Part shown: piece after piece, positions 17,310 to 26,105 of the stretch
Position numbering within the stretch: the first letter of the stretch is position 1
How the letters are laid out: every line of letters starts with the position of its first letter
NCBI RefSeq assembly: GCF_006715395.1
Contig: NZ_VFNC01000003.1
Span: 310,001-374,000 of the forward strand
DNA length: 64,000 bases
Direction of reading: 5' to 3'
Source of the DNA: Streptomyces sp. SLBN-31
GTDB lineage: Bacteria; Actinomycetota; Actinomycetes; Streptomycetales; Streptomycetaceae
The notes under the pieces: model-generated
The model's input: only the letters and a program-made list of their open reading frames with translations
What the model was told of the DNA's origin: nothing
Databases searched by the model: none
Position numbers and translations under genes: made by a program

Positions 17310-17693
17310 TTACACGTCGAGCTGGTCGGCGACCGCCCGCAGCAGCCCGGCGATCTTCTTTCCCGCGGTCTTCTCGGGGTAGCGGCCCCGTTCGAGCATC
17401 GGAGTGATGTTCTCGAGAAGGGTCGTCAGATCCTGGACGATGGACGCCAGTTCGTCCGGCTTCTTGCGGGTGGCCGCCGCGACCGACGGGGTCGGATCCA
17501 GAACCGTCACCGAGAGGGCCTGGTCACCGCGCTGTCCGGCGACCACGCCGAACTCCACTCGCTGGCCGGGCTTGAGCGTCTCCACTCCGGCGGGAAGGAC
17601 CGAGGAATGGACGAAGACGTCACCGCCGTCGTCACGGGAGAGAAAGCCGAAGCCCTTCTCGCTGTTGAACCACTTGACCTTGCCGGTAGGCAC
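17310..17693 (-). CDS. cold-shock-domain protein with C-terminal extension
   Basis: A 127-residue protein. Residues 1-65 form a cold-shock (OB-fold) RNA-binding domain with the two RNP motifs KGFGFLS and DVFVHSS. Unlike the 68-residue csp at 39652-39858, it carries a further 60 residues ([20 protein letters not shown]...) that look helical. GTG 17693 has GAGGAC just upstream. Such long variants are conserved in streptomycetes; a role in RNA chaperoning is inferred, and the tail could bind a protein partner. Confidence 0.88.
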   Translation of the reverse strand: MPTGKVKWFNSEKGFGFLSRDDGGDVFVHSSVLPAGVETLKPGQRVEFGVVAGQRGDQALSVTVLDPTPSVAAATRKKPDELASIVQDLTTLLENITPMLERGRYPEKTAGKKIAGLLRAVADQLDV

Positions 17694-17857
17694 GTCTGTC
17701 CTCGTCCTCGTACTCGTCGGAAAACTGCTTCGGAAACGGCTCTTGATAGCACTTGGGCGGGTCGTCACGGACCCGCCGGTACCAAGGCTAATGGTCTTCA
17801 GGCCGGTGACAAGACGTCGCCGGGTTGTTCCTTCGCGCTGGGAACTACCCTGGTCCG

Positions 17858-18106
17858 GTGCGTGACAAAACCCAAACGAATTCCGCCGCGCCCGGTGACC
17901 GACTGATCCGTGCCGGCGCCATCGTGTTCTTCATCGGCGCCGTGGCCACTCTGGTCACAGTGGCTCCGCTGCTCCTGCACGCGAAGCCATTTCCCACGTT
18001 CATGTTCGGACTGAGCATGCTCATGGGCGTCGGCTTCCTGATCGCCGCCGCCGGAGTGCTGCGCTCGATCGCGGCCGGGCGGCGTCAGGCGCGGGCGGGC
18101 CGATAG
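17858..18106 (+). CDS. small membrane protein
   Basis: An 82-residue protein starting at GTG 17858 ([14 protein letters not shown]). Two hydrophobic segments ([21 protein letters not shown] and [19 protein letters not shown]) are joined by HAKPFPTF, and a basic tail ends the protein. It overlaps the convergent HAD gene by 22 bp. An earlier in-frame start at 17825 exists but adds residues that overlap the promoter side of the cold-shock gene. Function unknown. Confidence 0.7.
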   Translation: MRDKTQTNSAAPGDRLIRAGAIVFFIGAVATLVTVAPLLLHAKPFPTFMFGLSMLMGVGFLIAAAGVLRSIAAGRRQARAGR

Positions 18107-18744
18107 GAGTCGGACCGGTCGTATTCGGCCAGCCAGGCCGGGAATTCCAGGAGATCGGCGAGAACGACGTCCGCGCCGGCCGTCGCCAGTTCCTCCGCGC
18201 TGCACGGTCCGGTCGCCACGGCCACCGACAGGGCCTCGGCCGTGCGCGCCCCGCGCACGTCGCCGGTGTGGTCGCCGACGTAGACCCCGGCGCCGTGCTC
18301 GCGCAGTGCCGGCGCCTTTCCCTCGGCCCACAGGTCACCGACCAGTTCGTCGGGCCGGATGCCGAGGTGTTCCAGGTGCAGCCGGGCGTTCGGCTCGTAC
18401 TTGGCGGTCACGACGATCGCCCGCCCGCCGGCCGCCCGCACCGCGTCGATGGCCTCGCGCGCGCCGGCCATCGCGGGCGTCGCGGCGATCGCGATCGTCG
18501 GATACATCGACCGGTACAGATCGGCCATCTCCTCGATGCGCTCCGCCGGGAACCAGTTGACCAGTTCCTCGGCCAGCGGCGGCCCGAGCCGGGTGACCGC
18601 GAGGTCGGCGTCGATGTACGTCCCCGTCCGCTCGGACAGCGCCCGGTAGCAGGCGTGGATGCCGGGCCGGGAGTCGATGAGGGTCATGTCGAGGTCGAAG
18701 CCGACGGTGAGGGCGGGCTGGGTCGTGGTGGCCATATGGGCCAT
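18085..18744 (-). CDS. HAD family phosphatase
   Basis: A 219-residue haloacid-dehalogenase-type hydrolase. Motif I is VGFDLDMTLIDSRPG with the nucleophile and acid aspartates; motif II is IVVTAKY; motif III lysine falls in AEGKAPAL; motif IV is VYVGDHTGDVRGAR. A helical cap between motifs I and II gives the phosphoglycolate-phosphatase-like subclass. A second ATG at 18735 (MATTTQ) is an equally good start. Its substrate is not evident. It is convergent with the small membrane protein and overlaps it by 22 bp. Confidence 0.9.
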   Translation of the reverse strand: MAHMATTTQPALTVGFDLDMTLIDSRPGIHACYRALSERTGTYIDADLAVTRLGPPLAEELVNWFPAERIEEMADLYRSMYPTIAIAATPAMAGAREAIDAVRAAGGRAIVVTAKYEPNARLHLEHLGIRPDELVGDLWAEGKAPALREHGAGVYVGDHTGDVRGARTAEALSVAVATGPCSAEELATAGADVVLADLLEFPAWLAEYDRSDSYRPARA

Positions 18745-18810
18745 TGTGCCCGGCCCCTACGACGGCCGGCCGTCCGCCGGGTGTGACCTCCACGTACCTC
18801 GTCCGCGCGC

Positions 18811-19827
18811 CTACGCCTTGCGCTGCGAGCGCCACACGACGAACAGTGCCGACAGCACCGCCGCGCCCCGCACCACCCACGGCCAGGTCTGGGAGATCGC
18901 GTCGTTCATGTGCCCGTGCGCGATGGGGTCGCCCCAACGGCCCTCGTTGCGGCCCCACAGCCACACCACACCCGCCGTCACCGCCAGGCCGGGCATGCCG
19001 ACGACCGCCCACTTGGACTCGTTCTGGGTCAGGCGGCGGGAGGCGTAGGCGATGAGCCAGCCGAGCAGCAGGGCGAACCAGTTCCCGAGGACCGCCCCGG
19101 CCACGAGCAGTCCGGCGGCGATCAGCAGAAGCGGGTTGCTCCAGTGGCCGGAGGACAGCGGAAGGAGCCGGCGGCGGACGGCGACGGGCGCGCCGGCCTC
19201 GGGCACCACCTCCGCCACGGGCTCGACGGTCTTCCCGGCCTTCTCGGCCTTCTCGGTCGCGGGTGCCTGCTCCCGCTCCTCCTGCGGGCGCGGGGCACTG
19301 AGCAGGTCCGGGATCTCCACACCGCCGACGAAGCCCGGAGGCAGACTGTCGCCGAACCGCGCGCTGTCCACCCGCCACCAGTCGGGCCGGGTCGCGCTGC
19401 CGCCGAGTTCGTGGGCTCCGGCGAGGTGCGGCGGGGAGGGGGCGTCGGACGGGCCGGACGGCTTGTCCAGGGGTACCGGTCCGCTCGGGCGGGGGCGCGG
19501 TACGACCCGGCGCAGGCCCTTGCGCGGTTCCTCTCCCGCCGGTTCGTCGTCCCGCTGCACCGGCACGTGCGTGGGGGTCGCCGCGCCTCCCCCTGACGGT
19601 GCGCCGCCGGCCGCGTCGACGACCTCGTCGGGGCTGCCGAGCCGGTTGATGATCCGGCGCACCGCGGCCGGGCTGTCGACGGTGGCCTTGGCCCGCCGCC
19701 GGTCGATCTCGTTGCGCAGCTCCGAGACCAGCCGCATCCGGGCGGCCGAGGGCAACTGCCGCTGCTGCGCCACGTCGCCGACGCGGCTCAGATACTCGTA
19801 GACGACCTTGTCGCTCTCGATACCCAC
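18811..19827 (-). CDS. membrane protein with N-terminal helical domain
   Basis: A 338-residue protein. Residues 1-75 form a helical cytoplasmic domain (VVYEYLSRVGDVAQQRQL, RRRAKATVDSPAAVRRIINRLG) like the short permease-linked helical domains of actinobacterial membrane proteins. A long proline-rich linker follows, then four or five hydrophobic segments from about residue 225 to the end. GTG 19827 has a strong GGAGG site six to seven bases upstream. It diverges from the XPB-associated gene at 19961. Function unknown. Confidence 0.78.
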   Translation of the reverse strand: MGIESDKVVYEYLSRVGDVAQQRQLPSAARMRLVSELRNEIDRRRAKATVDSPAAVRRIINRLGSPDEVVDAAGGAPSGGGAATPTHVPVQRDDEPAGEEPRKGLRRVVPRPRPSGPVPLDKPSGPSDAPSPPHLAGAHELGGSATRPDWWRVDSARFGDSLPPGFVGGVEIPDLLSAPRPQEEREQAPATEKAEKAGKTVEPVAEVVPEAGAPVAVRRRLLPLSSGHWSNPLLLIAAGLLVAGAVLGNWFALLLGWLIAYASRRLTQNESKWAVVGMPGLAVTAGVVWLWGRNEGRWGDPIAHGHMNDAISQTWPWVVRGAAVLSALFVVWRSQRKA

Positions 19828-19960
19828 GAAGTCCCCTCCGGGGCGGGTGCGTTGGATACCCCGTCGCAACGACGGTAGCGCAGGTGAACACCCCGTTCTC
19901 CGCCCGTCCGCACCTTTCGTTGCGGAACGCCCCCATCTCGTACCCGCTAACGTGGGTCAG

Positions 19961-22465
19961 ATGAGCACCCCCGGCCCACGTTCCCTCGCAGAGGCGCTCC
20001 GGCTCAGGGACGACGCCTCCCTGTCGGAGCTGCTGCGTGCCCGCCCCGATCTCATCACCCCCGTGCCCACCGACCTCACGCAGCTGGCCACCCGGGCCGG
20101 TACCCGGGCCTCGGTCGTGCGGGCCCTGGAACGGCTGGACCGGTTCGCGCAGCAGACGGCACAGGCGCTGGCGGTCGCCGGGGACCCGGTGTCGTACGGG
20201 GAACTGCTCGGCCTGATGACCGGCGACCAGGGCGATCCGGCCGTCGCCGCCGCGCTCCCCCGCGCCCTGGGCACCCTGCGCGCGCAGGCCCTGGTGTGGG
20301 GCGACGACGAGCGGCTGCGGCTGGTGCGGACGGCCCGCGAACTGCTCGCGCCGTCCGCGCAGCACCCGTCCCCGACGGGGCTCGGGCCCACGGTGCAGGA
20401 GGCCACGGCGGGCATGTCGCCGGGCCGCGTCCAGGAGATCGTGACGAAGGCGGGGCTCGCCTCGACGCACGACTCGGTCTCCGCGGTCGCCGCGCTGACC
20501 GGCCTGTTCAGCGACCGCGCCCGCATGGCCGCGCTGCTCGCCGAGGCGCCCGCGGAGTCCCGGGAGGTGCTCGACCGGCTGGTGTGGGGGCCGCCATACG
20601 GCCAGGTCACCGCGGACCCGGCACCCCGGCTGCGCTGGCTGCTGGACCGCGGGCTGCTGCTGCCCACCGCGCCCGGCACCGTCGTCCTGCCCCGCGAGGT
20701 GGCCCTGCACCTGCGCTCCGGCCGCGCGCACCGCACCACCGAGCCGATGCCGCCGGCCCTTGAGGCGACGGCCGCACACCGTCCACAGGTTGTGGACGCG
20801 ACGGCGGCCGGGCAGGCGTACACCGCGCTGGCCACGGTCGAGGAACTGCTGAAGGACTGGGACGAGGGCGGCCCCGCGGTGCTGCGCGCGGGCGGCCTGA
20901 GCGTGCGGGACCTCAAGCGGACCGCCGTCGCCCTCGACGTCGCCGAGCCCGTCGCCGCCTTCTGGGTCGAACTCGCCTACGCCGCAGGGCTGTTGGCGTC
21001 CGACGGGGAGGCCGACGAACGGTTCGCGGCGACCCCGGCGCACGACGAGTGGCTTCAACAGCCCGCCGACCTGCGCTGGACCCGGCTCGCGGAGGCCTGG
21101 CTGACGGCGACGCGGACGGCGGGGCTGGTGGGCGGGCGGGACGCGAAGGACCGTACGTTGTCGGCGCTGGGCCCGGGCCTCGACCGGTCCGCCGCGCCTG
21201 AGGTGCGCCACCGGGTGCTGACCCTGCTGGCCGGGCTGCCGGAGGGCACCGCCCCGTCGGCCGAGTCGGTGCTGGCCCGCCTGGCCTGGGAACGCCCGCA
21301 GCGCCGCGAGGACGACCTGCGCGCCCGGCTCGCCCGCTGGACGCTGTCGGAGGCGGAACTGCTGGGGATCACGGGACGCGGAGCGCTGTCGGCCCACGGC
21401 CGGGCCCTGCTGGGAGCGCCGGCGCCCACCGCCAGGGCGGCGGAGTCCTCCGGGCCCGGCGACAAGCTCCCCGTGCACCACACGCCGGTCGTCGTGGAGC
21501 CCCTCTCCCCCACCGAGCAGGCCGTCGCCTCCGCGGCCGCCGCCCGGCTGCTCGCCCCCCTGCTGCCCGAACCCCTCGACCACGTGCTGCTCCAGGCCGA
21601 CCTCACGGCCGTGGCACCCGGCCCCCTGCAGCGGCCGCTCGCCGACATGCTCGGAGTGCTCGCGGACGTCGAGTCCAAGGGCGGGGCGACCGTCTACCGG
21701 TTCACGCCCGGCTCCGTGCGCCGCGCCCTGGACGCCGGGCAGACCGCCGCCGACCTGCACGCCTTCCTCACCGCGCACTCCCGTACGCCGGTCCCCCAGC
21801 CGCTGGCGTACCTCATCGACGACGTGGCCCGTAAGCACGGGCACCTCAGGGTCGGCGCGGCCTCGGCGTACGTGCGCTGCGACGACGACGCCCTGCTCAA
21901 CGAGATCATGGCCGACAAGCGGGCCGCCGCCCTGCGCCTGCGCCGCCTCGCCCCGACCGTGCTGGCCACCCAGGCCGCCCCGGCCGCCCTCCTGGACGGC
22001 CTGCGCGCGATGGGCTTCGCGCCGGCCGCCGAGTCCGCCGAGGGCGACGTCCTGATCACCCGCGCCGACGCCCACCGCACCCCGCTGCGCACACCCCCCG
22101 AGCCGGTCCCCGACGGTCCGCCGGCCCCGGACCCCACCCTTCTCGCCGCCGCGATCCGCGCCATCCGGGCCGGTGACCTGGCCGCGACCGCCCCGCGCAA
22201 GCCCACCGCCGCCCCGCTCGCCGGCGGCGACCTGCCCCGCACCGGCTCCGCCGAGACCCTCGCCACCATGCAGGCCGCCGTACTGACCGGCGAGGCGCTG
22301 TGGATCGGGTACGTCAACGCCGAGGGCTCCGCCAGCCAGCGCGTCATCGCTCCCATCCGCGTCGAGGGCGGCTTCGTGACGGCGTACGACCACACCGCGG
22401 ACGAGGTACGGACCTACCCGCTGCACCGGGTGACGGGAGTGGCCGAGCTCGCCGACGAGGCGTGA
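19961..22465 (+). CDS. helicase-associated (XPB N-terminal-like) protein
   Basis: An 834-residue protein of the actinobacterial helicase-C-3/XPB-associated family. I see repeated helical winged-helix-like units but no Walker A or DEAH motif, so it is not itself a helicase. The C-terminal 80 residues (ALWIGYVNAEGSASQRVIAP...YPLHRVTGV) form a WYL-like small beta domain. The ATG at 19961 is the sensible start. It is 81 bp from galU and about 1 kb from the XPB-type helicase on the same strand, and probably works with it in DNA repair or transcription; that is inference. Confidence 0.8.
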   Translation: MSTPGPRSLAEALRLRDDASLSELLRARPDLITPVPTDLTQLATRAGTRASVVRALERLDRFAQQTAQALAVAGDPVSYGELLGLMTGDQGDPAVAAALPRALGTLRAQALVWGDDERLRLVRTARELLAPSAQHPSPTGLGPTVQEATAGMSPGRVQEIVTKAGLASTHDSVSAVAALTGLFSDRARMAALLAEAPAESREVLDRLVWGPPYGQVTADPAPRLRWLLDRGLLLPTAPGTVVLPREVALHLRSGRAHRTTEPMPPALEATAAHRPQVVDATAAGQAYTALATVEELLKDWDEGGPAVLRAGGLSVRDLKRTAVALDVAEPVAAFWVELAYAAGLLASDGEADERFAATPAHDEWLQQPADLRWTRLAEAWLTATRTAGLVGGRDAKDRTLSALGPGLDRSAAPEVRHRVLTLLAGLPEGTAPSAESVLARLAWERPQRREDDLRARLARWTLSEAELLGITGRGALSAHGRALLGAPAPTARAAESSGPGDKLPVHHTPVVVEPLSPTEQAVASAAAARLLAPLLPEPLDHVLLQADLTAVAPGPLQRPLADMLGVLADVESKGGATVYRFTPGSVRRALDAGQTAADLHAFLTAHSRTPVPQPLAYLIDDVARKHGHLRVGAASAYVRCDDDALLNEIMADKRAAALRLRRLAPTVLATQAAPAALLDGLRAMGFAPAAESAEGDVLITRADAHRTPLRTPPEPVPDGPPAPDPTLLAAAIRAIRAGDLAATAPRKPTAAPLAGGDLPRTGSAETLATMQAAVLTGEALWIGYVNAEGSASQRVIAPIRVEGGFVTAYDHTADEVRTYPLHRVTGVAELADEA

Positions 22466-22545
22466 ACCCGACCTCCGCATGCCTCCGCGCGGCCCGAGAG
22501 GGGCAGTCTCCCGACGGACCGCGACCGACGAAAGGGACCGACCCC

Positions 22546-23445
22546 ATGGCCACGACGATCCGCCGCGCAGTCATCCCCGCCGCCGGGCTGGGCTCCCGCC
22601 TCCTCCCCCTCACCAAGGCGATCCCGAAGGAGATGCTGCCGGTCGGCGACAAGCCGGTCATCGAGCACACCGTCCGCGAGCTGGTGGCGTCCGGGATCAC
22701 CGACATCACGATCGTCGTCTCCGGCGGCAAGGGCCTGATCCAGGACCATTTCCGGCCGAATCCCGCACTCGTCGCCCAGCTGCGGGCCGACGGCAAGACG
22801 GCCTACGCCGACGCCGTCGAGGAGGTCGCCGAGCTGTCCCGGCGCGGCCACATCACCTACCTCGACCAGCACGGCCCGTACGGCAACGGCACCCCCGTGC
22901 TCAACGCGGCCCGCCACACCGGCGACGAGCCGATCCTCGTCCTGTGGCCGGACGACGTCTTCGTCGCCGAGATCCCGCGCGCCCAGCAGCTGATCCGCGC
23001 CTACGAGGCCACCAGCTGCCCCGTCCTAGCCCTGCTCCCCATGGACCCGGCCGACTCCCAGCGCTACGGCGTCCCCCGCGTCAAGGAGGACCTCGGCGAC
23101 GGGCTGCTGCGCATCACCGGCCTGGTGGAGAAGCCCGAGCCGCAGGACGCGCCCTCCGCCTACGCGGCCATCGGCGGCTACGTCGTCACCCCGGGGATCG
23201 TCGAGGAACTGCGCAAGCAGACCAGCGCCTGGTACGAACACCGCACCGGCGAGATCTACCTCACCGACGCCATCAACGCCTACGCCGCCGCCAAGGCCGC
23301 CTACGGCCAGGTCATCCAGGGCCGCTGGTACGACACCGGCAACCCGCTGGCCTATCTGACCGCCCAGTTCGCGCACGCCCTAGCCGACCCCGAGTACGGA
23401 CCGCACCTGCGCCGCCTGGCGGAGCCCCCGGCCGACCGGACCTGA
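22546..23445 (+). CDS. galU: UTP-glucose-1-phosphate uridylyltransferase
   Basis: A 299-residue cytoplasmic enzyme that makes UDP-glucose from UTP and glucose-1-phosphate. The nucleotide-binding signature GLGSRLLPLTKAIPKEMLPV is at residues 14-33. PDDV (metal aspartates) and GLVEKPE (substrate contact) follow in order. ATG 22546 is preceded by AAAGGGA. It feeds UDP-glucose to glycogen, trehalose (otsA in this window) and the glucosyl-3-phosphoglycerate synthase. It sits between the two XPB-related genes, likely by history rather than function. Confidence 0.95.
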   Translation: MATTIRRAVIPAAGLGSRLLPLTKAIPKEMLPVGDKPVIEHTVRELVASGITDITIVVSGGKGLIQDHFRPNPALVAQLRADGKTAYADAVEEVAELSRRGHITYLDQHGPYGNGTPVLNAARHTGDEPILVLWPDDVFVAEIPRAQQLIRAYEATSCPVLALLPMDPADSQRYGVPRVKEDLGDGLLRITGLVEKPEPQDAPSAYAAIGGYVVTPGIVEELRKQTSAWYEHRTGEIYLTDAINAYAAAKAAYGQVIQGRWYDTGNPLAYLTAQFAHALADPEYGPHLRRLAEPPADRT

Positions 23446-23500
23446 TCACCCGCGGTTGAGGCACACTGGACGTTTGGCCGTGCGGAAGGGAAGTGCCTAG

Positions 23501-25144
23501 GTGAACGGTCCTCTCATCGTCCAGTCCGACAAGACCCTGCTCCTGGAGGTCGACCACGAGCAGGCCGATGAGTGCCGTCGTGCCATCGCGGCCTTCGCGG
23601 AGCTGGAGCGGGCGCCCGAACACATCCACACCTACCGGGTGACTCCGCTCGGGCTGTGGAACGCGCGTGCCGCCGGGCACGACGCCGAGCAGGTCGTCGA
23701 CGCGCTGGTGCAGTTCAGCCGCTACCCGGTGCCGCACGCGCTGCTCGTGGACGTCGCCGAGACGATGGACCGGTACGGCCGGCTGACGCTGAGCAAGCAC
23801 CCCGCGCACGGCCTCGTGCTGACCACCACCGACCGGCCGGTGCTGGAGGAGGTGCTGCGCTCCAAGCGCGTCGCGCCGCTGGTCGGCGCCCGCATCGACC
23901 CCGACACCGTCGCCGTGCACCCCTCCGAGCGCGGACAGATCAAGCAGACGCTGCTGAAGCTGGGCTGGCCGGCCGAGGACCTCGCCGGGTACGTGGACGG
24001 CGAGGCGCACCCGATCGAGCTCGCCGAGGACGGATGGGCGCTCAGGCCGTACCAGAAGCAGGCGGTGGAGAACTTCTGGCACGGCGGTAGCGGGGTCGTC
24101 GTGCTGCCCTGCGGTGCCGGCAAGACGCTGGTGGGCGCCGGGTCGATGGCGCAGGCCAAGTCCACGACGCTCATCCTGGTCACCAACACCGTCTCCGCCC
24201 GGCAGTGGAAGCACGAGCTGGTGAAGCGGACCTCGCTGACCGAGGAGGAGATCGGCGAGTACAGCGGGACCCGCAAGGAGATCCGGCCCGTCACCATCGC
24301 CACGTACCAGGTGCTGACGACGAAGCGGAAGGGCGTCTACCCGCACCTGGAGCTGTTCGACTCCCGGGACTGGGGGCTGATCGTCTACGACGAGGTGCAC
24401 CTGCTGCCGGCTCCGGTGTTCAAGTTCACCGCGGACCTGCAGGCGCGGCGGCGGCTGGGCCTGACGGCGACCCTGGTGCGCGAGGACGGCCGTGAGTCGG
24501 ACGTGTTCTCGCTGATCGGCCCGAAGCGGTTCGACGCTCCGTGGAAGGAGATCGAGGCGCAGGGCTACATCGCTCCGGCCGACTGCGTGGAGGTCCGGGT
24601 CAACCTCACCGACTCCGAGCGGCTCGCGTACGCCACCGCCGAGCAGGAGGAGAAGTACCGCTTCTGCGCGACGACCGCGACCAAGCGGAAGGTCACGGAG
24701 GCGCTGGTACGCCGGTTCGCCGGGCAGCAGACCCTCGTCATCGGCCAGTACATCGACCAGCTCGACGAGCTGGGCGAGCATCTGAACGCGCCCGTCATCA
24801 AGGGCGAGACCTCCAACGCCCAGCGCGAGAAGCTCTTCGACGCCTTCCGCGAGGGCGAGATCAGCGTGCTGGTGGTGTCGAAGGTCGCGAACTTCTCCAT
24901 CGACCTGCCGGAGGCGACGGTCGCGATCCAGGTGTCCGGCACCTTCGGTTCGCGGCAGGAGGAGGCGCAGCGGCTGGGGCGGGTGCTGCGGCCGAAGGCC
25001 GACGGCCACCAGGCCCACTTCTACTCGGTGGTCGCCCGGGACACCATCGACCAGGACTTCGCCGCCCACCGGCAGCGGTTCCTGGCGGAGCAGGGGTACG
25101 CCTACCGGATCGTGGACGCGGACGAACTCCTGGCGGAGGGCTGA
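23501..25144 (+). CDS. XPB-type DNA repair helicase
   Basis: A 547-residue superfamily 2 helicase of the XPB/Rad25 type. Walker A is LPCGAGKTLVG (Lys208), the DEAH-equivalent is YDEVH (Asp297), motif III is LTATL, and motifs V-VI are SIDLPEA and QRLGRVLRPK. The first 180 residues are the damage-recognition-like N-terminal part. In eukaryotes XPB opens DNA in TFIIH; bacterial versions unwind DNA and act with nucleases. GTG 23501 follows a GGAAGGGAAG stretch. It is a stand-alone gene here with no Bax1-like nuclease beside it. Confidence 0.93.
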   Translation: MNGPLIVQSDKTLLLEVDHEQADECRRAIAAFAELERAPEHIHTYRVTPLGLWNARAAGHDAEQVVDALVQFSRYPVPHALLVDVAETMDRYGRLTLSKHPAHGLVLTTTDRPVLEEVLRSKRVAPLVGARIDPDTVAVHPSERGQIKQTLLKLGWPAEDLAGYVDGEAHPIELAEDGWALRPYQKQAVENFWHGGSGVVVLPCGAGKTLVGAGSMAQAKSTTLILVTNTVSARQWKHELVKRTSLTEEEIGEYSGTRKEIRPVTIATYQVLTTKRKGVYPHLELFDSRDWGLIVYDEVHLLPAPVFKFTADLQARRRLGLTATLVREDGRESDVFSLIGPKRFDAPWKEIEAQGYIAPADCVEVRVNLTDSERLAYATAEQEEKYRFCATTATKRKVTEALVRRFAGQQTLVIGQYIDQLDELGEHLNAPVIKGETSNAQREKLFDAFREGEISVLVVSKVANFSIDLPEATVAIQVSGTFGSRQEEAQRLGRVLRPKADGHQAHFYSVVARDTIDQDFAAHRQRFLAEQGYAYRIVDADELLAEG

Positions 25145-25153
25145 GGCCCGCCC

Positions 25154-25534
25154 TCAGGGCGCGGGCAGGGTGAACACCAGCAGCAGCACGAACAGCGCCG
25201 GGAGCAGGGTGGCGACGGCGGCGAGGACACGGACGGGCAGCCAGCGCAGCTTCCAGGGCAGGGCCCAGGCGGTGGCGAGCGCGGCGAGGGTGGGCAGGAT
25301 GCCGTAGTCGAGGGTGCCGTAGATCAGGTCCAGGCGGGTGGTGAGCGCCGACGAGCAGTCGTCAGGGCCGCAGGCGTCCGTCGCCATGGCGGACAGGCCG
25401 CCGAAGAACAGTGCCACGGGGCCCAGGAACACCAGGAGAACCGTCGCGACCAGCGGCGGGATCCAGGCCCTGGGGTCCCGCCCGGCCGGGTCCGGCGAGG
25501 CCGGGGGCTGTGCCGCGAAGTGCTGTGTGGTCAT
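25154..25534 (-). CDS. small membrane protein
   Basis: A 126-residue protein with three hydrophobic segments: WIPPLVATVLLVFLGPVALFF, LDYGILPTLAALATAWAL and VLAAVATLLPALFVLLLVF. A periplasmic loop between the first two holds a CGPDDC pair that may form a disulfide. Start at ATG 25534 (MTTQHF); an upstream extension to 25570 looks unlike a coding N-terminus. It converges on the helicase with a 9-bp gap. Function unknown. Confidence 0.72.
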   Translation of the reverse strand: MTTQHFAAQPPASPDPAGRDPRAWIPPLVATVLLVFLGPVALFFGGLSAMATDACGPDDCSSALTTRLDLIYGTLDYGILPTLAALATAWALPWKLRWLPVRVLAAVATLLPALFVLLLVFTLPAP

Positions 25535-25622
25535 ACGAGCAGTGAACCGGGGCGCGGGACGGCGGGGCACCGGTACGGATACTCATCCCACGCGTGGCCA
25601 CCTACTCAGGTGGTCCCGCGGA

Positions 25623-25805
25623 TCACCTGCGGCGGACGCCCGCTTCCTCGCCGTACTCGCCGAGTATGACGACGTCGAAGGCGGCGCCGGCGAAGACGCG
25701 GATGGCGCGGAGGGCGTTGCCGAGGCGGTGGGTGCCGTGGAGGTCGGAGACGGGGGTCGCACCGGACGGGCGACCGGGGGCTGGGGTGATGGTCGCTGCA
25801 CTCAT
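25623..25805 (-). CDS. conserved small hypothetical protein
   Basis: A 60-residue protein (start MSAATITPAPGRPSG, end EEAGVRRR). It has a proline-rich N-terminus, then a hydrophobic segment ALRAIRVFAGAAFDVVILGEY. Codon-position GC and the sensible stop support a real gene, and I recall similar short proteins in other streptomycetes. The frame runs on upstream as a shadow of the helicase gene, so only the ATG at 25805 fits. No clear ribosome site is visible, so confidence is moderate. Confidence 0.55.
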   Translation of the reverse strand: MSAATITPAPGRPSGATPVSDLHGTHRLGNALRAIRVFAGAAFDVVILGEYGEEAGVRRR

Positions 25806-26105
25806 GTGTCCATGGTGTCGTCCCGGACATAAGGAGAGCATCGGCCCAAGGTCCCCACTTGCTGTGATACCTGGGTACCCCCCGTGGGTGAAGGCGTCCA
25901 CCCGGGGATGGAAGGGCGAACCCCTAGGGGGAGCCGGGGACCGGGCCGGTACCCCCGGAAAAACGGTTGGCCACCGCAGCGCCCCCTCGCCTAAAATCTC
26001 CGCTCTTGCCCGCCTCCCTCGACGGAGCGCCGCCGACCGGACGGAAACCGGCCGGCATCTCGCAGCAGCAGTCACCCGACCCGCGGCACCTTCGGAGGCA
26101 CCCCC
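25806..26105. other. leader region of the HelD-type gene
   Basis: Three hundred bases upstream of the TTG start at 26106. Several GC hairpins are possible: CCCCGTGGGTG with CACCCGGGG (25880-25907) and CCCCTAGGGG (25922-25931). GGAGG at 26094-26098 is the ribosome site. No rifamycin-associated palindrome was found. Confidence 0.5.

Noticed and set aside
18335..22480. 1381-codon open frame on the minus strand
   Set aside because: Covers the HAD, membrane and XPB-associated genes in the wrong frames; composition shadow only.
25806..26105. Rifamycin-associated element before the HelD-type gene
   Set aside because: Hairpins exist but not the GGGGCTTGC palindrome expected for HelR genes.
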